Below, piece after piece: positions 8,606 through 14,210 of a stretch of DNA of 16,697 nt. Positions within the stretch are counted from its first letter, which is position 1. Each line of letters opens with the position of its first letter. The DNA is from Planctomycetota bacterium (GTDB lineage Bacteria; Planctomycetota; Planctomycetia; Pirellulales; Pirellulaceae), in assembly GCA_019347795.1 (NCBI GenBank), contig JAHWKS010000013.1:1-16697 (forward strand), read 5' to 3'. The translations under genes and the position numbers were made by a program. The notes beneath the pieces were generated by a model, which was not told the DNA's origin, ran no database searches, and was given only the letters and a program-made list of their open reading frames with translations.

Positions 8606-9523
8606 TTACCTCTGGCTCAGCGACGGCGCCTTGCTGTTTTCGTGGGCCGACCGCAGTTGCGCGCGGCGCGCCGCTTCGTGGGCGATATGGGCGCCGCGGA
8701 ACACCTGCTGGGGCGCGAAGAAGGGCTTGGTCACGCCGTTGAGGTGCCGTATGCCGATCTTCGCCGCCAGTTCCTGGAAGGTCATATCGTCGGTGAAATG
8801 CCACGCCGCGGCCTGGGCCGAGGCCTGATCGATCTCACCGCGGCCGAGCATGGAGCAAATCTCGTAGACCTGCGGATCGTCGTTGAATTTCTTGAGCGGA
8901 ATGAGTGTGTAGATGACGCGGGGATCGGGATCCGTCTTGCCGTGCTCCAGGCAGACGGTGGTCACCTTAATTTTGCCGGTCCTTTCGGGAGCGACGTTGA
9001 AGAAGCCGCCGCCGCCCAAACCGCCGCCGCCACCGCCGAATCCGCCGCCGCCGAATCCGCCGCCGCCCATGCCGCCGCCGCCGCCGCCGCCCAATCCGCC
9101 GCCCAATCCTTGCTGGCCGCCGCCGCCCAAGCCGCCCCCGCCCAGGCCGCCGCCGCCCAAGCCGCCCCCGCCCAGGCCGCCGCCGCCGAGGCCGCCGCCG
9201 CCAAAGCCGCCGCCGAAGCCCTGCCTCAAGGCCGGAACCCCGGCGAATGCCTCCGGCAAGGCGATTTTAAGAGGTTTGTCGGTCTTATTGGTGATGAGCA
9301 CGGTCGCCTGCTTGGCGTCTTTGGGAATCAGCTTGACCTCGATCTCGCCCGACTCCATCGCGGAGAACAGCTCGACTTCCGTCGCCTCCGCGTCGCCGAC
9401 GCGGTCGGCAGCCCGCGCGTCGTTGTAAAGGACCGCGGGGCCGGCCATGGCGGCGGCCAACAGCGCCGCCAATCCAAAGAAACCCGCCGGCGCCAAGAAG
9501 ACGCGAAAACCAACAACATTCAT
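8606..9523 (-). CDS. Exported glycine-rich protein of a planctomycete type
   Basis: This is a 305-aa exported protein. A signal peptide (about 1-38, ending ARA-AD) precedes an Ig-like/beta segment (50-98: GEIEVKLIPKDAKQATVLITNK, TDKPLKIALPEAFAGVPAL when read in order). Residues 102-174 are almost pure glycine in GGGGL/GGGGF units. A cysteine-containing C-terminal domain follows, with TVCLEHGKTDPDPR (C191), YEICSMLGRGE and AQAAAWHFTDDMTFQELAAKIG. I recall similar N- and C-terminal blocks around variable Gly-rich inserts in planctomycete genomes, but know no function. At the DNA level 9121-9150 and 9151-9180 are identical 30-bp copies, pointing to recent slippage. TAGGAG 6 nt before the ATG at 9523 supports the start. 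Secretion and a flexible linker suggest an envelope or extracellular role. Confidence 0.85.
   Translation of the reverse strand: MNVVGFRVFLAPAGFFGLAALLAAAMAGPAVLYNDARAADRVGDAEATEVELFSAMESGEIEVKLIPKDAKQATVLITNKTDKPLKIALPEAFAGVPALRQGFGGGFGGGGLGGGGLGGGGLGGGGLGGGGLGGGGQQGLGGGLGGGGGGGMGGGGFGGGGFGGGGGGLGGGGFFNVAPERTGKIKVTTVCLEHGKTDPDPRVIYTLIPLKKFNDDPQVYEICSMLGRGEIDQASAQAAAWHFTDDMTFQELAAKIGIRHLNGVTKPFFAPQQVFRGAHIAHEAARRAQLRSAHENSKAPSLSQR
9003..9222. repeat. CCGCCG-rich repeats encoding poly-glycine
   Basis: This stretch, inside the exported glycine-rich gene, is nearly all CCG/CCC/AAG/AGG triplets on the plus strand. It contains one perfect 30-bp tandem duplication (9121-9150 and 9151-9180), each copy encoding two GGGGL pentads, plus irregular GGGGF and GGGGGG units. 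Its length is likely to vary between strains. It also produces long spurious Pro- and Ala-rich ORFs on the other frames. Confidence 0.85.
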
Positions 9524-9580
9524 GGGAAACTCCTACGCCTGGACTCGCTCCAGAGTGATACATGCCCCCGCGCCTTGTTC

Positions 9581-9610
9581 AGCATAATCGGCACGGCATC
9601 AAAAACGCAA
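9581..9610 (-). promoter_or_regulatory. Candidate promoter for the glycine-rich gene
   Basis: On the minus strand TTGCGT (9610-9605) and TATGCT (9586-9581) are 18 nt apart, placing transcription start near 9575 and a leader of about 50 nt before the ATG at 9523. The region 9524-9736 is a divergent promoter region shared with ilvH. Motif match only. Confidence 0.3.
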
Positions 9611-9736
9611 GCATTTTTTCCACCATACTTCGTCTACTGACGCACGACATCGGCGGCAGCGGCCCCGCTTGTGGATGGGGGGCGGGCTCATTATTATGCT
9701 CGTTTGCCTCGCTTCTTCACCGGAAATCTCCCCGCG

Positions 9737-10228
9737 ATGCGTCATGTCCTTTCCGCGCTGGTGCAGAATGTGCCGGGAGTGTTTGCGCACATCTCGGGGA
9801 TGCTCGCCTCGCGCGGCTACAACATCGACTCCCTTGCGGTGGGCGAGACCGAAGACCCGCACCTCTCGCGGATGACGTTCGTCATCGTCGGGGATGAGCG
9901 GGTGCTGGAGCAGGTCCGCAAGCAGTTGGAGAAAATCGTCACCGTCGTCAAGGTGGACGACATCAGCTCCCAAAATTACGTGGAGCGGGACCTGATGTTG
10001 ATCAAGGTCAAGGCGCCTCCCGGCGGCCAGCGGACCGAGATTCGCGAAATGGTCGAGATCTTCCGCGGCCGGATCGTGGACATCGGCGACGAGGTGATGA
10101 TGATCGAAATCTCCGGCAAGGAAGGGAAGATCGAGGCGTTCATCGACCGCATGCGCCCCTACGGCATCCTCGAGCTGGTCCGCACCGGCCGCATCGCCAT
10201 GGTCCGCAGCCACCAGGATACGACGTAG
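9737..10228 (+). CDS. ilvH: Acetolactate synthase, small regulatory subunit
   Basis: This is the regulatory subunit of acetohydroxyacid synthase, the first shared step in valine, leucine and isoleucine synthesis. It binds the catalytic subunit (IlvB/IlvI), raises its activity and mediates valine inhibition. The length is 163 aa, the same as E. coli IlvH. Residues 1-75 form the ACT domain (MRHVLSALVQNVPGVFAHIS, then RGYNIDSL), with N11, G14 and N29 at the positions tied to valine binding, so feedback control is probably kept. VERDLMLIKV and TEIFRGRIVDI begin the C-terminal domain. I chose the ATG at 9737 because MRHVLS aligns with the family start; the frame runs open to 9671 without likeness. 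No clear ribosome site precedes it. No ilvB gene adjoins; ilvC follows 208 bp downstream on the same strand. Confidence 0.95.
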   Translation: MRHVLSALVQNVPGVFAHISGMLASRGYNIDSLAVGETEDPHLSRMTFVIVGDERVLEQVRKQLEKIVTVVKVDDISSQNYVERDLMLIKVKAPPGGQRTEIREMVEIFRGRIVDIGDEVMMIEISGKEGKIEAFIDRMRPYGILELVRTGRIAMVRSHQDTT

Positions 10229-10243
10229 CCAACCAGCTTCGAT

Positions 10244-10265
10244 TCGCGGCGCAAGAGAGCCGCGA
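10244..10265 (+). other. Small hairpin after ilvH
   Basis: TCGCGGC (10244-10250) and GCCGCGA (10259-10265) form a 7-bp perfect stem with an 8-nt loop, 16 nt after the ilvH stop. No T-run follows, so it is not an evident intrinsic terminator. It could still be a processing or pausing site before the repeat array. Confidence 0.35.
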
Positions 10266-10302
10266 GACGAGGTCAGGAACCAGAAGTCAGTTCAGTCAGC
10301 CC

Positions 10303-10411
10303 TGACCCTGACCCTGACCCCTGACCCCTGACCCTGACCCCTGACCCCTCACCCCTGACCCCTGACCCCTCACCCCTGACCCCTGACCCCTCACCCCTGA
10401 CCCCTCACCCC
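10303..10411. repeat. TGACCCC/TCACCCC tandem array between ilvH and ilvC
   Basis: Sixteen uninterrupted units fill 109 bp: three hexamers (TGACCC) and thirteen heptamers (TGACCCC or TCACCCC). From 10335 to 10397 they form three perfect copies of a 21-bp super-unit TGACCCC-TGACCCC-TCACCCC, then a partial fourth. The minus strand reads GGGGTCA/GGGGTGA, that is, runs of four G separated by three bases, which meets the usual pattern for G-quadruplexes. Flanks contain looser GTCAG pieces (10272-10300). The array ends 25 nt before the ilvC ATG, so it would be in the ilvC leader if the genes are cotranscribed. Confidence 0.95.
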
Positions 10412-10436
10412 TCACTCAGTCCGACTTACGCTCAAC

Positions 10437-11444
10437 ATGCCCGCCAAAATCTACTACGACAACGACGCTGACCTGTCGCTGCTGAAAGACAAGACGATCG
10501 CGATTCTCGGCTACGGATCGCAAGGTCATGCCCAGGCGCAGAACCTGCGGGACAGCGGCTGCAACGTGATCGTCGGGCAGCGGAAGGGGGGCAGGAACTA
10601 TGACCTGGCGATCGAGCACGGCTTTAAGCCGCTCCCGCTGGAGGACGCCGCTTCGCAGGCGGACCTGGTGAATATTCTTCTGCCCGACGAGGTGCAGGGG
10701 GACCTGTACCGCGAGTTCATCCGGCCGAACCTCAAGCCGGGCGACATCCTGATGTGCTCGCACGGGTTCAACATTCACTTCGGGCAGGTCACGCCGCCCG
10801 AGGGTGTCGATACGCTGCTGGTGGCGCCGAAGGGGCCGGGGCACCTGGTGCGAAGCGAATACGTCAAAGGGGGCGGCGTGCCGTGCCTGATCGCCATCGG
10901 CGCCGGGGCTTCGCAGGAGACGTTGCGGATGGGGCTGGCGTATGCGAAGGGGATCGGCGGGACGCGGGGGGGCGTGATGGAGACGAACTTCGCCGAGGAA
11001 ACCGAGACGGATCTCTTCGGCGAGCAGGTCGTGTTGTGCGGCGGCGTGAGCGAGTTGGTGAAGGCCGCATTCGAGACGCTGGTGGAGGCGGGCTACCAGC
11101 CCGAGATGGCGTACTTCGAGTGCCTCCATGAGCTGAAGCTGATCGTCGATCTGTTCTATCAGGGCGGCCTCAGCTACATGCGGTACAGCGTCTCGAACAC
11201 CGCCGAGTTCGGCGACTACACCCGCGGACCCCGGATCATCAACGATCAGACTCGGGCGGAAATGAAGAAGATCCTGAACGAGATCCAGACCGGCCAGTTC
11301 GCCCGGGAGTGGATCCTCGAGAACAAGGCCGGCGCCCCGGCGTTCAAGGCCATGCGGCGCCGCGACCGCAACCTTCAGATTGAAGACGTCGGCCGGCGGC
11401 TGCGAAGCCTGATGAGTTGGATTGACGCCAAGGAAGTAGAGTGA
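10437..11444 (+). CDS. ilvC: Ketol-acid reductoisomerase, class I
   Basis: This enzyme carries out the Mg-dependent alkyl shift and reduction of acetolactate or acetohydroxybutyrate, the second step of valine/isoleucine synthesis. At 335 aa it is the short (class I) form. The N-terminal Rossmann domain has [13 protein letters not shown] (25-37), H109 in CSHGFN, and the C-terminal knotted domain carries metal/substrate residues D192 and E196 (TDLFGEQ), E228 and E232 ([13 protein letters not shown]) and S253 ([11 protein letters not shown]). All catalytic residues are present. The cofactor loop reads [11 protein letters not shown] (46-56), with R49 kept but Gly and Asn where NADPH-type class I enzymes often have two serines. 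No Shine-Dalgarno sequence precedes the ATG at 10437. A TGATG junction couples it to the next gene. Confidence 0.97.
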   Translation: MPAKIYYDNDADLSLLKDKTIAILGYGSQGHAQAQNLRDSGCNVIVGQRKGGRNYDLAIEHGFKPLPLEDAASQADLVNILLPDEVQGDLYREFIRPNLKPGDILMCSHGFNIHFGQVTPPEGVDTLLVAPKGPGHLVRSEYVKGGGVPCLIAIGAGASQETLRMGLAYAKGIGGTRGGVMETNFAEETETDLFGEQVVLCGGVSELVKAAFETLVEAGYQPEMAYFECLHELKLIVDLFYQGGLSYMRYSVSNTAEFGDYTRGPRIINDQTRAEMKKILNEIQTGQFAREWILENKAGAPAFKAMRRRDRNLQIEDVGRRLRSLMSWIDAKEVE

Positions 11445-11749
11445 TGGACTACCAGCGGACCCTCGAGACCTGTGCCCGGCTCAAGCCGGGGGATAGAATC
11501 GAAGTGAGGCATTTGGTGCGGGTCGGCTTTCGCTCCTGGACCACGGTCACGCGGGGCGAGGTGGTGTCGAAGGATCGCCGCCGCCACAGCCTCCATTTTC
11601 GCCGCAACTTCGACGACAAGGTCTTCAGCGATATGATCGTCCTCCGCCGCGACGACGGCGAGCTGACGACGATCACCATCGACGAGTTCTCCGAAGTCCG
11701 CGTGCTTCAAGAAGCGAGCGAGCGCCAGCCGGCCCGCGACGACGTCTGA
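11444..11749 (+). CDS. Uncharacterised ilvC-linked protein, 101 aa
   Basis: The function is unknown. The ATG at 11444 shares its A with the ilvC stop (TGATG), a classic translational-coupling arrangement, so it is probably made together with IlvC. The protein looks like a small soluble beta-rich domain: LKPGDRIEVRH (13-23), RVGFRSWTT (26-34), GEVVSKDRRRHSLHFRRNFDD (38-58) and a C-terminal VLRRDDGELTTITIDEFSEVRVL. The basic RRRHSLHFRR stretch and the repeated beta strands would suit an SH3- or Sm-like barrel that contacts nucleic acid or protein, but this is inference from pattern only. I recall closely similar short proteins in other planctomycetes. An upstream GTG at 11441 would add a single residue. 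Confidence 0.8.
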   Translation: MDYQRTLETCARLKPGDRIEVRHLVRVGFRSWTTVTRGEVVSKDRRRHSLHFRRNFDDKVFSDMIVLRRDDGELTTITIDEFSEVRVLQEASERQPARDDV

Positions 11750-11788
11750 ACGACATTGGCGAAGGGGGGCTCGTCTTCGAGTCGCCGC

Positions 11789-12640
11789 ATGACCGAGCAG
11801 CAGCCGTACGACCGCAGCAGCAAGTGGCTGATTCAGCATCACGGCGACTCGATTCTCCGGCTTGCGTCGATAACATCGAGCGCTGGCGCCCAGCACAAGC
11901 GGAGGTCGTGCAGCCGCGGCAGCTTCCCGATGGACTGTTGGACGTGCGCCTGCGCGGCGAGGATCAGGACAACCTGTTTTTATGGGAAATTGCGACATTT
12001 CCGGAGCGGCGGGCAACCCACCAATCTGGTGCGCGACACGATGATCGTGTGCCTGGATCGGCACGAATTGCCGGAAGTGATTGTCCTTGTGCTCCGCCCG
12101 AAAGGTCGATACCGCATTCCCACGCAGTCGCGCCTCCGCAGTCGGCGGGGCTATTCTTCGTGCACGGTCCGGTGGACGGTGATTGAGCTCTGGCGCCTAC
12201 CTGCCGAGAAGCTTTTAGAAGCGGGAGATGTGGGGCTGACTCCGTGGGTGATGTTGGCCGACTCTGCCTTGCCGCCTGCGAAGCTGGCCCAGCGCTGCCG
12301 GACAGCGATCGAAGAACAGGCGCCTCCTGAGGAGCGCCAGAACTTCTTCGCGGTCCTTCAGGTCCTGGCCCGGCTGCGGTATAATGATCCTGAGGTCTTC
12401 GCCATTTTTGGAGGCAAACAAACGATGATTGAGTCGCCGCTGATTCACGAGGTCGTCGCGGAAGCCGTCGCGGAAGCCCAGCATGAAATGATCCTCAAGT
12501 TTCTCAGAAGCCGTTTCGGCAAGGTTCCCGCCGATCTGGAGTCGCAGATTCGCTCGGTGTTGGATTCGGAGCGATTGTCAGAGTTGGGGGGCGTCGCCGG
12601 AAGCTGCCAGAACTTGGATGCGTTTCGGCAGGCCCTGTGA
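11789..12640 (+). pseudogene. Nuclease-like (Rpn/PD-(D/E)XK-like) family gene with two compensating frameshifts
   Basis: The start MTEQQPYDRSSKWLIQHHGDSILRL and the end (from LVRDTMIVC at about 12026 to the TGA at 12640) lie in one frame, but the part between reads sensibly only in another: VDNIERWRPAQAEVVQPRQ, LPDGLLDVRLRGEDQ, NLFLWEIATFPERR. A one-base loss near 11864 and a one-base gain near 12025 explain this. I recognise the repaired protein as a planctomycete family that resembles Rpn-type recombination-promoting nucleases; LLDVRL...FLWEIA could be the D..ExA part of a PD-(D/E)XK site, and it falls inside the out-of-frame part, so the product as encoded should be inactive. The C-terminal half (MIESPLIHEVVAEAV, FLRSRFGKVPADL) is intact. 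Sequencing error is a real alternative. A tandem tail copy follows. Confidence 0.7.
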
Positions 12641-12645
12641 CCGCG

Positions 12646-12803
12646 AAGGCAAGCAAACCATGGTGGAATGGGCGATCTTTCAGCAGATCGTCGCGGAGAC
12701 CCAACACGCCATAATCCCGAAAAGCCCCCAAACTATGTACGGCGAGGTTCCCGCTGACTTGGCGTCGCAGATTCGATCGGCGCCGGATACGGAGCGATTG
12801 CTC
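12646..12803 (+). pseudogene. Decayed tandem copy of the C-terminus of the upstream nuclease-like gene
   Basis: Starting 6 nt after the stop at 12640, this stretch repeats about 12411-12577. The translated pairs match: GKQTMVEWAIFQQIVAETQH against GKQTMIESPLIHEVVAEAQH-like sequence, and GEVPADLASQIRSAPDTERL against GKVPADLESQIRSVLDSERL. The DNA shares long identical runs such as GAGCGATTG and GTCGCAGATTCG. The only length difference is 12 bp, because the upstream copy carries a doubled GTCGCGGAAGCC. The copy has no N-terminal part, and its frame runs on to 12854 over the start of the radical SAM gene. It is best read as the remnant of a tandem duplication or of a second, mostly deleted family member. 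Confidence 0.75.
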
Positions 12804-12817
12804 TCCGTCAATGCGAT

Positions 12818-13717
12818 ATGCGATCAGCCCCTTCCGCCGCCTCTCACCAATTGACGCACGCTCTTCACACCCGACACGAACGCACCTACGCGGCCAACCG
12901 GTTTGTGTATCCGGTCCTGAGCCGTCGTGCGGGCGGGTTGTCGGTTGGGGTGAATCTGAATCCCGATAAGATTTGCAACTTCGACTGCATCTACTGCCAG
13001 GTCGATCGTACCGAGCAAAGCCAGACGCGCTTCGTCGAGATGGACTCTCTGCTGCGGGAACTGGAGGAAACGCTGGAGTCGGCCGCATCGGGCCGCCTCT
13101 TTGAGAGCGGGAAGTTCCGCGACACGCCGCCGCATCTGCGGACGCTGCGGGACATCGCCTTCTCGGGCGACGGCGAGCCGACCACCTACACCAACTTCGA
13201 CGAGATCATCGACGACTGCGCCTTGCTCAAGCGCCGCCTCGGCCTTGACGACGTGCAGATGCGTCTGATCACCAACGCCAGCATGTTCCACCGCCCGCAC
13301 GTGCAGCGGGGGCTGGAGATCCTCGATCGGAACCAGGGAGAGATTTGGGCCAAGCTCGAAGCCGGAACCGAGGACTATTTCCGGCTGGTCGATCGCACGC
13401 CGATCCCCTTCCCCCGCATCCTGGACAATATCACGCAGGCGGCGCGGGTCCGGCCGATCGTCATTCAATCGCTCTTCATGCGAGTCGCGGGCGAGCCGCC
13501 TTCGCAGGCTGAGTTGGAAGCATTTTGCGATCGCCTGAACGAGATTGTCTCCGCCGGCGGCCAACTCAAGCTGGTGCAGGTCTACACCGTGGCCCGCCGG
13601 CCGGCGGAAAGCTACGTCGCGCCGCTCACGGACGCGGAAGTTGACGCCGTCGCGGAACTCGTGCGGCGCCGCACCGGCTTACCGGCGGCGGAGTTCTACG
13701 GCGCGTCTCCAGCTTGA
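12818..13717 (+). CDS. Radical SAM protein, COG0731-like
   Basis: This is a 299-aa radical SAM enzyme. The iron-sulphur motif is C53-x3-C57-x2-C60 in KICNFDCIYCQVDR, SAM-binding glycine motif SGDGEP at 116-121, and later strand motifs MRLITNASMF and WAKLEAGTEDYFRLVD. The N-terminal lead-in VYPVLSRRAGGLSVGVNLNPD is typical of the COG0731 group, which is distantly related to TYW1-type tRNA-wybutosine enzymes; members in bacteria lack an assigned substrate, so no reaction is claimed. The protein has no extra C-terminal cluster or flavodoxin domain. The ATG at 12818 overlaps the decayed nuclease tail and has no clear ribosome site; a TTG at 12851 is an alternative start that keeps all motifs. Neighbours give no clue to its pathway. 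Confidence 0.88.
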   Translation: MRSAPSAASHQLTHALHTRHERTYAANRFVYPVLSRRAGGLSVGVNLNPDKICNFDCIYCQVDRTEQSQTRFVEMDSLLRELEETLESAASGRLFESGKFRDTPPHLRTLRDIAFSGDGEPTTYTNFDEIIDDCALLKRRLGLDDVQMRLITNASMFHRPHVQRGLEILDRNQGEIWAKLEAGTEDYFRLVDRTPIPFPRILDNITQAARVRPIVIQSLFMRVAGEPPSQAELEAFCDRLNEIVSAGGQLKLVQVYTVARRPAESYVAPLTDAEVDAVAELVRRRTGLPAAEFYGASPA

Positions 13718-13790
13718 TACCGGGCCGTCCGGGAAACGCAGCCGCTTTGGCGAAAACTGAGCACCTGGCCGATGACACGGAGTTTTTGCG

Positions 13791-13895
13791 ATGGCAGTGC
13801 TGGACTGGTACCCGCTTCACCAACAGGAGCTCACGCGAAACTGGGAACTCCTCGAACGCCGCCAACCCCTGAACCCAATTGATCCTTTGGAGTAG
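13791..13895 (+). pseudogene. Truncated DUF4160-like ORF, 34 aa
   Basis: The ORF reads MAVLDWYPLHQQELTRNWEL then LERRQPLNPIDPLE. This matches the usual C-terminal tail of DUF4160 proteins (helix with 'H..EL..NWE' and a final 'I.PL'). The N-terminal beta part ('EPPHIHV' region) is absent: a stop lies in frame at 13773 and other frames show no likeness. GGAG at 13779-13782 sits 8 nt before the ATG, so a short peptide could still be made. The stop is 4 nt before the DUF2442 ATG, the arrangement normally seen for DUF4160-DUF2442 pairs. Confidence 0.5.
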
Positions 13896-13899
13896 CTTC

Positions 13900-14145
13900 A
13901 TGTTCCTGCACGTCACCGAAGCCGAACACATCGCGGATCACCGCATTCGCGTTTCCTTTAACGACGGCACAACAGGGGAGATTGACCTGTCCGGATCATT
14001 GGACGGGCCGGTTTTCGAACCGCTCCAGAACGTGGATTTTTTCCGGTCGTTCTCGATAATCGGACATACCCTCGCATGGCCGAATGGCGCTGATTTCGCC
14101 CCCGAGCATCTACACTCTCTCGTTGCGACTCCGGCGGGCCGGTAA
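13900..14145 (+). CDS. DUF2442 family protein
   Basis: This 81-aa protein starts MFLHVTEAEHIADHRIRVSF, continues NDGTTGEIDLSGSLDGPVFEPL, and ends with the family motif WPNGADFAPEHL (60-71). DUF2442 proteins are small and soluble, usually encoded right after DUF4160; the pair is often treated as a candidate toxin-antitoxin or regulatory module, but no activity is firmly established to my knowledge. I chose the ATG at 13900 with TTGGAG 8 nt upstream over the TTG at 13879. The partner is reduced to a 34-aa tail, so this gene may be an orphan or a cognate left over from a broken pair. It converges on nadA, whose stop lies 66 bp away. Confidence 0.8.
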   Translation: MFLHVTEAEHIADHRIRVSFNDGTTGEIDLSGSLDGPVFEPLQNVDFFRSFSIIGHTLAWPNGADFAPEHLHSLVATPAGR

Positions 14146-14210
14146 ACCCCTGTCGCGGCAACAACCCCCGTTGCTGTCCAGTTCCACCCGTCTACCTTCA
14201 GCCGCCTGCC

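Noticed and set aside
8588..9640. 350-codon plus-strand ORF and a 171-codon Pro-rich ORF over the glycine-rich gene
   Set aside because: Both are reverse-strand readings of the GGGGL repeats, giving Ala/Gln or poly-Pro runs; the minus-strand gene has a signal peptide, ribosome site and terminator.
10303..10411. CRISPR array
   Set aside because: Units of 6-7 bp with no unique spacers; it is a plain tandem repeat.
10416..11129. 237-codon minus-strand ORF opposite ilvC
   Set aside because: Fully antisense to ilvC, which carries all its catalytic residues.
11789..12803. Programmed frameshifting or a transposase of an insertion sequence
   Set aside because: No slippery heptamer at the shift points, no terminal inverted repeats and no target-site duplication seen; mutation or sequence error is simpler.
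14159..14176. Hairpin between DUF2442 and nadA (CAACAAC / GTTGCTG)
   Set aside because: Seven-bp stem with a wobble and no T-run on either strand; too weak to call a terminator.
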